Origin: Stutzerimonas zhaodongensis
GTDB taxonomy: Bacteria > Pseudomonadota > Gammaproteobacteria > Pseudomonadales > Pseudomonadaceae
Direction of reading: 5' to 3'
DNA length: 64,000 nt
NCBI RefSeq assembly: GCF_003696365.1
Contig: NZ_RFFM01000001.1
Location: 1,503,852-1,567,851, forward strand
The notes beneath the pieces were generated by a model that was not told where the DNA came from, did not search any database, and was given only the letters and a program-made list of their open reading frames with translations. Position numbers and translations under genes: made by a program. Of the stretch, positions 45,128-53,059 are shown one piece after another (the stretch's first letter is position 1; every line of letters begins with the position of its first letter).

Positions 45128-45595
45128 ATGGGATTGTTCGACACCATCAAAGAAAAACTGGGCATGGGCGGCGTCAGCAATGAAGCGCACAAGCCGGTCG
45201 ACCCCAATAACACACCGAACCAGCACGCACCGGACACCGTGGTTGATTCTGAGCGCCCTACCGCTGCCCACAACGCAACCACCACGCCCCCAGGCGCAGC
45301 CCCGAGCAATGAGGGTGGGCTGTCTGCCGGCTCCGCAGTCGATGTGCCGGCAAAGCTCGACGGAATGGCGGCCAACCATCCTGAAAAGTTGAACTGGCGT
45401 ACCTCCATCGTAGACCTGCTCAAGCTTCTGGGCCTGGACAGCAGCCTGGAGTCGCGCAAGGAACTGGCCACCGAACTGGGCTGCCCGCAGGAAATGATGT
45501 CCGATTCGGCCCAGATGAACACATGGCTGCACCGCACCGTCATGCACAAGCTGGCCGAACATGGCGGCACCGTACCGCCTGAACTGCGGACCTGA
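45128..45595 (+). CDS. DUF3597 family protein
   Basis: A 155-residue cytoplasmic protein. The N-terminus MGLFDTIKEKLGMGG is followed by a 60-residue Pro, Thr and Ala-rich linker and a helical C-terminal domain: AKLDGMAANHPEKLNWRTSIVDLLKLLGLDSSLESRKELATELGCP. This is the DUF3597 pattern, common in pseudomonads, related in some to LysM-associated proteins. Function is unknown. It follows the RND operon by 95 bases but may have its own promoter. A GAGGAAG-type ribosome site precedes the start. Confidence 0.83.
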   Translation: MGLFDTIKEKLGMGGVSNEAHKPVDPNNTPNQHAPDTVVDSERPTAAHNATTTPPGAAPSNEGGLSAGSAVDVPAKLDGMAANHPEKLNWRTSIVDLLKLLGLDSSLESRKELATELGCPQEMMSDSAQMNTWLHRTVMHKLAEHGGTVPPELRT

Positions 45596-45600
45596 TCGAA

Positions 45601-45622
45601 AGCTGGGCTTTCGAGCCCAGCT
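45601..45622 (+). terminator. UUCG-loop hairpin after the DUF3597 gene
   Basis: AGCTGGGCT-TTCG-AGCCCAGCT is a perfect 9-bp stem with a stable TTCG tetraloop, five bases after the stop. No T run follows. Confidence 0.5.
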
Positions 45623-45634
45623 AAGCAGAACGCT

Positions 45635-45659
45635 GATCGCCAGCAAGCTGGCTCCTACA
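45635..45659. repeat. Single REP element
   Basis: GATCGCCAGCAAGCTGGCTC plus CTACA matches the REP arm seen at 12488-12512 and in the 23-kb array. It is a lone copy, in the intergenic region between the DUF3597 gene and the convergent phosphatase gene. Confidence 0.8.
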
Positions 45660-45749
45660 AAAGCCTGTCCTACCTCGGGCACTGCGGGAGTGCTCGTGAT
45701 TTGTTTTCAGGATTGACTGTGCCGTGCCGTTAAGACTCGAAACGCCACG

Positions 45750-45789
45750 CGCAAGCTCGCATTCGACTGTAGAGCGAGCTTGCTTGCGG
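45750..45789. repeat. Degenerate REP-like inverted pair
   Basis: GCGCAAGCTCGC and GCGAGCTTGCTTGCG face each other around ATTCGACTGTAGA, forming a hairpin about 28 bases after the phosphatase stop on the minus strand. It may act as that gene's terminator. Confidence 0.45.
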
Positions 45790-45816
45790 TTCGAGCGGTG
45801 AAGGTCTTTCTATAGA

Positions 45817-46629
45817 TCAACCGTCCAGCGACGGACCTATCATCTCGGCCAGCTGCGGATAGACGCCAGGGCACGCGACCAGATACGGGTTGCCGAGCAG
45901 CAAGCCGTCATTGCGGAAGAAGTCATTGACCAGCCCTCCCGCCTCTTTCACAAGCACCAGCCCGGCCATGCAGTCCCAGCTCTTCAGCTCGGTCTCGTAA
46001 TAACCGAGTAAGCGCCCGGCTGCAACGTAGGCAGTCATCAACGCGCCGGAGCCGTTGCGGAAAAACATCCCACCCTCGCCCAGAAGCTTTTCCATGAAAG
46101 GAATGAAGTGCTCCTTGCCGCGTGGATGGAAAGTGCCTGTGGCTGTTACGCCCTGCCCTACATGAGTGGCGCTGCTGACCTTCAGCGGCGTGTCATTGAC
46201 GAACGCGCCACGACCCAGGCAGCCATAAAACAGCTCATCGTGATTGGGATCGGCGATGGCGCCGAGGTGCGGCTCGCCGTCGATCAGCAGGCCGATGGAT
46301 ACGCACCAGTTATGCAAGCCGTTGACGAAACAGGCGGTCCCGTCGATCGGGTCGATCACCCAGACGCAGCGGGCGGTGAGATCGGCTGAGCCGCTTTCTT
46401 CGCCGAGAAAGCCGTCCTCGGGAAATCGTTGGCTCAGCTTTTCGCGGATGAACGCCTCGATCTGCTTGTCCGCGATACTGACCACGTCTTGCAGGTCGTT
46501 GCCCTTGTGTTCGACCGTCAATGCCTCACGCTTACGGTAGAAATCCATACCCAGCTCCGCTGCCTCAAGGGCAAGGGCTTTGGCACAGGCAAGGCGTGCG
46601 TCGATATCGAGGGAGTGATCGAAATTCAT
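45817..46629 (-). CDS. Inositol monophosphatase family protein
   Basis: A 270-residue Mg-dependent phosphatase. The metal motifs are GEES in FLGEESGS, DPIDGT in WVIDPIDGTACFVNGL, and SWDCMAG (WD) near residue 215. AGDYVKD-like KGNDLQDVVSIADKQIE follows near residue 44. Enzymes of this family remove phosphate from myo-inositol phosphate, histidinol phosphate, 3'-phosphoadenosine 5'-phosphate or fructose 1,6-bisphosphate; the sequence does not distinguish. ATG 46629 is used because AGGATG lies six bases upstream. It is monocistronic and distinct from suhB, which usually has a different neighbourhood. Confidence 0.9.
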   Translation of the reverse strand: MNFDHSLDIDARLACAKALALEAAELGMDFYRKREALTVEHKGNDLQDVVSIADKQIEAFIREKLSQRFPEDGFLGEESGSADLTARCVWVIDPIDGTACFVNGLHNWCVSIGLLIDGEPHLGAIADPNHDELFYGCLGRGAFVNDTPLKVSSATHVGQGVTATGTFHPRGKEHFIPFMEKLLGEGGMFFRNGSGALMTAYVAAGRLLGYYETELKSWDCMAGLVLVKEAGGLVNDFFRNDGLLLGNPYLVACPGVYPQLAEMIGPSLDG

Positions 46630-46764
46630 GGTCATCCTATGAAGCGGCTGCGCGAACTGCGCGGAGGCGTGAATTCTATTGAATCAACGATCACCGGCCT
46701 ACCGAGCGCGACGATGGGATACCCACTTTTGCGGAAACGCATGGCGGCAGATGCGTTGCCAGGC

Positions 46765-46794
46765 CAACGGGGCGGCCTTCTCAGCCACCCCGTT
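46765..46794 (-). terminator. Hairpin after the DUF2789 gene
   Basis: AACGGGG and CCCCGTT with an inner GGC/GCC stem form a 30-base hairpin 22 bases past the DUF2789 stop on the minus strand. It has no clear T run. Confidence 0.4.
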
Positions 46795-46815
46795 CTATAG
46801 CGACGACGCGAAGAC

Positions 46816-47061
46816 TCAGGGAGTTGTCTGCTCGTGAATGCGGACATTCAGCTCATCGACGATAGGCGCCCACTCAGCATCTTCCATCAATTCGTCCTTG
46901 AGAAAGGCTCGCTGCGAATCACTCCAGAATGGCGCTTCGGTCAGCTTCACGTGATTGGGCAATGGCGCATGGTCGGCGATGAAGTTATCGATGCTGGCCG
47001 GATCTGAAGGCAGGCCCAGCTGCTCGAACAGTGTGCTCATGTCTTTGTTTGGAAGTTCCAT
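46816..47061 (-). CDS. DUF2789 family protein
   Basis: An 81-residue cytoplasmic protein. TLFEQLGLPSDPASIDNFI, HAPLPNHVKLTEAPFW and QRAFLKDELMEDAEWAPIVDELN are strongly conserved in the DUF2789 family of proteobacteria. A GAGGAG lies seven bases before the ATG at 47061; a TTG one codon earlier is not favoured. Function is unknown. Confidence 0.9.
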   Translation of the reverse strand: MELPNKDMSTLFEQLGLPSDPASIDNFIADHAPLPNHVKLTEAPFWSDSQRAFLKDELMEDAEWAPIVDELNVRIHEQTTP

Positions 47062-47183
47062 CAATCAGCTCCTCAGCCTGGATCGGTGTAGTACCCGTCG
47101 GAAACGGGCGATGCCTCCAATAGAGGCCCAGGCCAGGGGAACAGTTCAACGGACGGGACGTGCTGGCATGACGCGGCAGCGCG

Positions 47184-47220
47184 CAAAAAAAGAACGGGCC
47201 CCGCCCAGGGCGCGGCCCGT
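47184..47220 (-). terminator. Rho-independent terminator
   Basis: ACGGGCC and GGCCCGT with a GC-rich inner stem form a hairpin that, on the minus strand, is followed by a run of seven T residues (A run at 47185-47191). It ends the small gene that stops at 47229. Confidence 0.85.
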
Positions 47221-47228
47221 CAAAGATC

Positions 47229-47489
47229 TCAGGCTGCCTTGTCGAACAACTGTCGGCCGTTGTCCAGGCATTGATCTACCAACCATTTGCCGTGGGCAAT
47301 GGAGGCGCGTTGCGCCTGTTCCAGCTCGGCCATGAAGGCATGCCCTACCGGAAGCGCCATCCGCCGGGTGGTCTGGCCTTGATGATTGCTGATTCGACAT
47401 CCGCCGGCCCATGGCGTCGGCGTGCCAGGGTGTTCCATTACCTCGGCGGTAATGACGTGATCGCGGTATTCACACTGCATCATGGTCAT
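47229..47489 (-). CDS. Small hypothetical protein
   Basis: An 86-residue soluble protein (MTMMQCEYRDHVITAEVMEHPG at the start, QLFDKAA at the end) with no recognised domain, one Cys near the N-terminus and another in the centre (GGCRISNHQG). ATG 47489 follows AGAGG by seven bases, and a strong terminator follows the stop, so expression is likely. A longer open frame upstream to 47789 lacks support. Function unknown. Confidence 0.65.
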   Translation of the reverse strand: MTMMQCEYRDHVITAEVMEHPGTPTPWAGGCRISNHQGQTTRRMALPVGHAFMAELEQAQRASIAHGKWLVDQCLDNGRQLFDKAA

Positions 47490-47806
47490 GGTGCTACCTC
47501 TCTGCGCTTGGCTGCGAACGGCTATCGGAACGATGCCTACGCAGCGGGTCGACCCCCTTTCGTCAGGGTCCGCGATGAGCCCAGCGCGCCGGTACCGGCG
47601 CTCCTCATGCGGTACCTCAATTGGGTATAGCACAGGCTCAGCGATACGCTGGCCCGGCGGTCGCATGGGCTGACCGGGGCGGAAAGGCACAGAGGAATCA
47701 GCAGAGTTGACGAGCACTGCGCAGGCGCTGGCTGTTGCTCGGCAGATGGAGCGCGCCGTGACGGCCGACAGCGAGGCGCCGGCCGCCACGGAGTAGGAAA
47801 TGTCGA
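47490..47806. other. Intergenic region, no gene seen
   Basis: About 317 bases lie between the small minus-strand gene and the HPF-like gene on the same strand. An in-frame extension of the small gene covers part of it, but it is Arg- and Pro-rich and unsupported. I see no hairpin or other clear element except the promoter that the small gene needs. Confidence 0.4.
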
Positions 47807-48226
47807 TCAGGAACTACGCAGTTGCTCGTCAGCCAGGAAGTCGGCCTCCAACAGTGCATCCCGACCTTCTACCTCGAGGGTTTCGCCTTCGATAGGGGTC
47901 GGGGCAGAGGCGCGTTTGCTGCGCAGCTTGCCGAAATGATGATTGAGGGCGTTGTTGAGCTTACCAACGGCACCGTCTACGGCCAGTTCCAGGGTATCTG
48001 CCTTGTGTGAAACGGATATCGGCTGCTGGCCTTTGGGCCGAGCCTCGATCTGGCAGCGCTTGTCCTGCGCGCCTGCCTTGTCTCCATTTTCGTCGTTCAG
48101 GTGGACCACAACACGGGTGACTTCATCGTCGAAGCGGTCCAGCTTGTCTGCAACACTAGCGCTCACCCACTCAACGAGGCGGGCACTTCCTTCAATGTGG
48201 TTATCGCTATGTACTTGGATCTGCAT
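47807..48226 (-). CDS. Ribosome hibernation factor, HPF/RaiA-like
   Basis: A 139-residue protein of the ribosome hibernation family. QIQVHSDNHIEGSARLVEWV, ADKLDRFDDEVTRVVVHLNDENGDK, RCQIEARPKGQQPISVSHKADTLELAVDGAVGKLNNALNHHFGKL follow the beta-alpha-beta-beta-beta-alpha fold of E. coli RaiA (YfiA), which blocks the mRNA channel. It has a 25-residue acidic tail (EGETLEVEGRDALLEADFLADE). It is distinct from the HPF copy usually found next to rpoN. AGGAAG precedes the ATG. It is likely stationary-phase or stress controlled, by family. Confidence 0.85.
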   Translation of the reverse strand: MQIQVHSDNHIEGSARLVEWVSASVADKLDRFDDEVTRVVVHLNDENGDKAGAQDKRCQIEARPKGQQPISVSHKADTLELAVDGAVGKLNNALNHHFGKLRSKRASAPTPIEGETLEVEGRDALLEADFLADEQLRSS

Positions 48227-48443
48227 ATGCTCTTCCTTCTACGCGATCTGGGTAACCACCGTTCAGCCTCAAACGGCCTGAGCTAGGAATGCCACTAACG
48301 CGGTGAATAAGCAAGGCCAACGAAACGGAAGGTAACGAAGAGCGAGCCGACAGCAGATGCCCATCCCGCCTCGGCTCTATTGCGGAGCTCCGACGATAAG
48401 AGAGTGCGCCTACTGCCCCGTATTGACGCCCTGGCAAGAGCCA

Positions 48444-49223
48444 TCAGACGCTGGGGGTGAGCTTCTTTTTCGGGTAGATATCGTAGCGGCTGGACTTGCC
48501 CTCAAGGCTATAGCCCGGCTTGGCGCCTGCAATTACCGGCGCCTTGCGCGGCCGTTTGACCACCACGCGATGCGTCGCCAACGCCAGCGCCTGTACCAGC
48601 AGGGTATCGGCGTCCAGGTCATCCCCCACGAAGGGACGGAACAACCGCATTTCTTTTTTCACCAGTGCACTTTTTTCGCGATGCGGAAACATGGGATCGA
48701 GATAGATGACCTGAGGTGGCTCGCCCTGCCAATCAACCATAAGCTCGATGGCATTGCCCTGCCGCAGGTGCATGCGCTCGACGATCGTGCGGACCTCCAT
48801 ATCATTACGGGCCCGCGCGAGGCCGTCTTCGAGCAATGCGGCAATCAAGGGTTGCCGCTCGATCATTACGAGGTCGCAGCCCAGCGTCGCCAGTACGAAC
48901 GCATCGCGTCCGAGCCCCGCCGTGGCGTCCAGAATGCTCGGACGAATCCCGGGCTGGATGCCGACTGCCTTGGCAATCATCTGTCCGCTGCCGCCGCCGA
49001 ACTGCCGACGATGAGCCGCGCCCCCCTCAAGAAAATCCACCCTCACCGGGCCTGGTGCCTGCGGACCTAGCAGCTGTAACTGCAACCCGGTTTCATCCAG
49101 CTGGAGGGCAAATTCCGCATGGTCCGCCTGCAATGGCAAGCCGAGTCGCGACGCCCAGCTACTCGCCTGCTCCGCATACTGCGGCGCGAGGGCTTCGACA
49201 CGGACTACTGGGAGAGACGACAT
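48444..49223 (-). CDS. rsmJ: 16S rRNA (guanine1516-N2)-methyltransferase
   Basis: A 259-residue class I SAM methyltransferase of the RsmJ (YhiQ) family that methylates G1516 of 16S r[34 protein letters not shown] (SAM site, about residues 98-115), [38 protein letters not shown] and KRPRKAP are diagnostic. ATG 49223 gives the family N-terminus MSSLPVVRV; upstream codons in frame overlap the extensin gene and are rejected. It follows the extensin gene by 55 bases on the same strand. Confidence 0.93.
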   Translation of the reverse strand: MSSLPVVRVEALAPQYAEQASSWASRLGLPLQADHAEFALQLDETGLQLQLLGPQAPGPVRVDFLEGGAAHRRQFGGGSGQMIAKAVGIQPGIRPSILDATAGLGRDAFVLATLGCDLVMIERQPLIAALLEDGLARARNDMEVRTIVERMHLRQGNAIELMVDWQGEPPQVIYLDPMFPHREKSALVKKEMRLFRPFVGDDLDADTLLVQALALATHRVVVKRPRKAPVIAGAKPGYSLEGKSSRYDIYPKKKLTPSV

Positions 49224-49278
49224 ACGGAGCTCGCTGGCGGAAAACGGCGCATTCTGCCAGAGGCAGGCCCGGCATGCC

Positions 49279-49971
49279 TTAGCGGCACATGCCGAAACCA
49301 CCCATATCTACATGAAAGTGATCGTGGTGCGCTGCGTTGTACTCGGGGCTCAGGGTGATCTTGAACGCATCGCAAGCGGCAGCCTTGACCAGTCGCAGGA
49401 AGCGCGCCTTGTCGTCATCGCCATTCCAGTCACGCGCTACTGTTATACGCGTACCGTCCTGCAACCTGAACCCGGCAAGATCGAGGGCATTCGCAGATGC
49501 ATGCTGGCTACGCCGATTGCTGCGGGCAATGTTGCGACAAGCGAAGCTGCCGAAGTGATCGATGCGCGCGACCGGCTGCCCGAACACCTGCTGTGCGGCG
49601 GGTTGCAGGCCGTGGCGTTCGAACATGGCGTAGGCCGCAGCCAGGGGACAGGTCGCCAGCCAGGGACTGTTGAATCTCACCGCCGAGCCCGTAACGCGCA
49701 CGGCGTTTTCAACCGGGCAGCCCGCCTGCGGCGTGCTGTCGGGCACCGCCACATACTTCAGATCGGAGGTCGTCAGCGCCTGTTCGCAGAGCTCGCGGCT
49801 CTCCTGCAGGCGGCGAAGCTTGTATGACGTAAGCAGATTGGGCGCCTCGCGAATGTCCAGCGGCGCCCAGGGGTTCCACTCAGGCGGGACGTCGACATGC
49901 CCACGCCAGACTGCGTATACGAACCCGCCCAGTGCGAGCAGCAACAAGAGGAAGAAACGGCCGAACGTCAT
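49279..49971 (-). CDS. Extensin-like C-terminal domain protein
   Basis: A 230-residue protein with an N-terminal membrane helix ([17 protein letters not shown]) and an extensin-like domain. [66 protein letters not shown] and [13 protein letters not shown] are the family blocks. [12 protein letters not shown] with the HHDHFHVD motif resembles metal-binding murein D,D-endopeptidase (MepA-like) folds, so a peptidoglycan role is possible. ATG 49971 is favoured by the hydrophobic N-terminus. It is followed by rsmJ on the same strand. Confidence 0.85.
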   Translation of the reverse strand: MTFGRFFLLLLLALGGFVYAVWRGHVDVPPEWNPWAPLDIREAPNLLTSYKLRRLQESRELCEQALTTSDLKYVAVPDSTPQAGCPVENAVRVTGSAVRFNSPWLATCPLAAAYAMFERHGLQPAAQQVFGQPVARIDHFGSFACRNIARSNRRSQHASANALDLAGFRLQDGTRITVARDWNGDDDKARFLRLVKAAACDAFKITLSPEYNAAHHDHFHVDMGGFGMCR

Positions 49972-50025
49972 GGAGTTTTCGGCAACAGGAGTCAAGCAAG
50001 GTTGCAGCAGTAGCCGTGACAACGA

Positions 50026-50895
50026 CTAGCGCGCAGTCTCCAGCAAGGACAGTTGTGACTCGCTCTGCATGGGCGCCACAGCCAACTGGGGCAGACCGGG
50101 TAGACGCTCGCAGAGCTGCTCATGGAAGCGCATGGCCAATTCAGGGGCCAATCGATTGTCAGGGGTATGCAGGTAGACATGCGGCCGCTTCCCCGCCTCG
50201 ATCCATTGCGCGACTTTCTCCAGCCATGGCGCGAGGAAACGGTCATTGGCTTCCAGGGCTGGGTGCCCGACAAAGCGCAATTGTGGAGCATCGCTGAAGG
50301 CGGTCGGCCGCACCGGCAACCGAGGTTTCTTGCTTTGCGCATGAACCACAGCCGGATCGCGGGACTGACAGCTGAACAGCGCTCGCGTGTCCATACAGAT
50401 TCGCTCCACGCCTCGCTCATGCAGCATTCGGTTCAGCGCCCGCTCATCTTCTCCCTTGGCGAAAAAGGCAGGGTGCCGGACTTCCACGGCAATCGGCCGG
50501 TTCAGCGTATCGATCAACTCTGTCAGCTCCTCGAGCCGCGCGGGGCCGAAGGAACCTGGAAGCTGCAACCAGAACGGCGTCACCCGTGTGCCAAGGGGCT
50601 CGAGCAATGTGCGAAAAGCGATGATCAGCTCACCCACGTCACGCAAGTCCGGCGCTTGGCTGATCTCGCGCGGCAGCTTGGCGCAGAAACGAAATTCTGC
50701 CGGCATCACCGCTGCCCAGCGCTCGATCTTCTGCACCGAAGGCCAGGCATAGAGCGTGGTATTGCCCTCGACGGCGTTGAAGACCGAGCAGTAGCTAGCC
50801 AGGAATTCGCTCGCGGGTAACCCCGGCGCATAGAGGGCACCACGCCATGCAGCGTCATTCCAGGAGGGGCAGCCGAGAAAATACGGGAGATTCAA
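50026..50895 (-). CDS. DUF72 domain protein, second paralogue
   Basis: A 289-residue DUF72 protein. YFLGCPSWNDAAWRGALY, NAVEGNTTLYAWPSVQKIERWA, FCAKLPREISQ, FWLQLPGSFGP, VEVRHPAFF, ALFSCQSRDPAVV and YLHTPDNRLAPELA are the expected blocks. Compared with the copy at 15911-16642 it has a longer middle region and only moderate similarity, so the two are ancient paralogues. It lies 54 bases upstream of the extensin gene on the same strand and may be cotranscribed with it. Function unknown. Confidence 0.88.
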   Translation of the reverse strand: MNLPYFLGCPSWNDAAWRGALYAPGLPASEFLASYCSVFNAVEGNTTLYAWPSVQKIERWAAVMPAEFRFCAKLPREISQAPDLRDVGELIIAFRTLLEPLGTRVTPFWLQLPGSFGPARLEELTELIDTLNRPIAVEVRHPAFFAKGEDERALNRMLHERGVERICMDTRALFSCQSRDPAVVHAQSKKPRLPVRPTAFSDAPQLRFVGHPALEANDRFLAPWLEKVAQWIEAGKRPHVYLHTPDNRLAPELAMRFHEQLCERLPGLPQLAVAPMQSESQLSLLETAR

Positions 50896-50912
50896 ACGCG
50901 GTTCACTGTGCC

Positions 50913-51275
50913 TCAGGCATAGAGATCCAGACCGAGCACCTCATGCGCATCCAGGTCAGCGGTGAAACTGGCGGTCGAACCGTAGCTCTGCAGCGCCTGG
51001 GTCGCACGGCTGGTCAGTGGGCGTTCCATCATGGCCTCGAAGCGCGACGGCATGAAATCACCGGAGATGACCGAACCGTAGTCGGTCGACTCGCTTTTGC
51101 TGCGGCGGGAAAGGTGCTCGTAGGTAGATTCGGCCTGGCTAGCCGGAGTGATGATGGACTCGCGCGCCTGTTCCGCTGCCCTTTCGCTTTCGCGATAAGG
51201 GACCGGCGCACTGCCGGGCTGGGCAGGACGCTCTATGGGAAAGGGGGCGGGGGCGAGACCGTTTAGGCGCATCAT
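50913..51275 (-). CDS. Hypothetical protein between tsaB and the DUF72 gene
   Basis: A 120-residue hydrophilic protein of unknown function. The N-terminal half is Pro- and Ser-rich and likely disordered (LAPAPFPIERPAQPG), while the second half (STDYGSVISGDFMPSRFEAM, LTSRATQALQSYGS, DLDAHEVLGLDLYA) is more regular. No signal peptide or membrane segment. The start is ATG 51275 or the next codon 51272; AGGTGA is just upstream. Its place downstream of tsaB, as in other pseudomonads, suggests a real conserved gene. Confidence 0.6.
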   Translation of the reverse strand: MMRLNGLAPAPFPIERPAQPGSAPVPYRESERAAEQARESIITPASQAESTYEHLSRRSKSESTDYGSVISGDFMPSRFEAMMERPLTSRATQALQSYGSTASFTADLDAHEVLGLDLYA

Positions 51276-51333
51276 TCACCTGTTCGAGTGCGCCGACTCT
51301 AGCGAGGTGCCCGGCAATTGGCAATGCCGCTTG

Positions 51334-52011
51334 TCAGCGAGCTACTTTCGGTGTGGCTACGTTGTCACGCAGATAGATCGGCTGAGCCTGATCGGCATCC
51401 ACCGCTTCCCCTCGTTGCCAAGCGAAACCCGCCAATGTGAGCAGATCTTCGGCATGCGGCAGCAGCGCTGAATCGACCGCGCCCGGCTGCACAGCCATGC
51501 GCGAACCGTAACCCCAACCGGTGCCTGCGCCGAACCACTGACCACCGCTCCCGCGAGGCAAATCGACTTGTTCCGGCGGCAGTACTGCCTCGATACCGGC
51601 CAATTGCATTTCGCCCTGCTGGACTCGGTAACAGCCCCAGTAGACCTCGTCCATGCGGGCATCTATCGCGACGGCAACCTGGTCTACGCCATGTTCGCGA
51701 TGTGCCCGCTGAGCGATGGTCGCCAGCGTGGACACTGGCAGCACGGGACGATCCAGCGCGAATGCCAATCCCTGCACTACGCCAACCGCAATCCGTACGC
51801 CGGTGAACGCACCAGGGCCGCGGCCGAAGGCAAGAGCATCGACAGCAGACAGCGCAATGCCGGCTTCGCCGAGGAGGGTCTGGATCATTGGCAGAAGACG
51901 CTGGGCGTGCAGCCGGGGAATCACCTCGTAATGGCTCAACACACGGCCGTCATGCAACAGCGCGACGGAGCAGGCTTCGGTGGCAGTATCCAGGGCCAGC
52001 AGCGTGGTCAT
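51334..52011 (-). CDS. tsaB: tRNA threonylcarbamoyladenosine biosynthesis protein TsaB
   Basis: A 225-residue TsaB (YeaZ) of the ASKHA fold, which with TsaD and TsaE makes t6A37 in ANN-reading tRNAs. LLALDTATEACSVAL at the N-terminus, HAQRLLPMI, LAFGRGPGAFTGVRIAVGVVQGLAF and the conserved VSTLATIAQRAH are diagnostic. It follows adk in the same orientation, as in P. aeruginosa. Confidence 0.95.
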   Translation of the reverse strand: MTTLLALDTATEACSVALLHDGRVLSHYEVIPRLHAQRLLPMIQTLLGEAGIALSAVDALAFGRGPGAFTGVRIAVGVVQGLAFALDRPVLPVSTLATIAQRAHREHGVDQVAVAIDARMDEVYWGCYRVQQGEMQLAGIEAVLPPEQVDLPRGSGGQWFGAGTGWGYGSRMAVQPGAVDSALLPHAEDLLTLAGFAWQRGEAVDADQAQPIYLRDNVATPKVAR

Positions 52012-52110
52012 CAGAGGTTCCGGTCAGCGTGAAAAAGGGCGGCGATTGTAGCAGTTGCACCTCCTGACGTTGAGTCTCTGGTGGTGCCTTCAATCTGCAT
52101 GGCCGCTGGA

Positions 52111-52138
52111 AACGAAAACGGCCCGCAAGCGGGCCGTT
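52111..52138 (-). terminator. Rho-independent terminator of adk
   Basis: AACGGCCCGC pairs with GCGGGCCGTT around AA. On the minus strand it follows the adk stop by about 20 bases and runs into TTTTCGTTT. Confidence 0.75.
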
Positions 52139-52157
52139 CGGTGTACCGAGAGGGATA

Positions 52158-52874
<717 letters not shown>

Positions 52875-52988
52875 TCAAAAATTCTGGTTTGCCGCCATGC
52901 GACAAAAGGTTGAACACGATACACAGCGCACAGAATGCAGACAAGCGGCGCCCACGACACCTTCAGTAGCGGCATTCAGGCACCTTCA

Positions 52989-53008
52989 GGCGGCATAAAA
53001 ATGCCGCC
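52989..53008 (-). terminator. Hairpin after ppc
   Basis: GGCGGCAT-AAAA-ATGCCGCC is a perfect 8-bp stem about 50 bases past the ppc stop on the minus strand. The loop rather than the tail contains the T run, so terminator function is uncertain. Confidence 0.45.
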
Positions 53009-53059
53009 CGAGGCGCATGATGACGTTTGCCAGACGCCCGTGAGCGTGGCGGGGAAGCA

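Noticed and set aside
47490-47789. In-frame upstream extension of the small hypothetical gene at 47229-47489
   Set aside because: Extension is Arg- and Pro-rich, and the ATG at 47489 has a good ribosome site.
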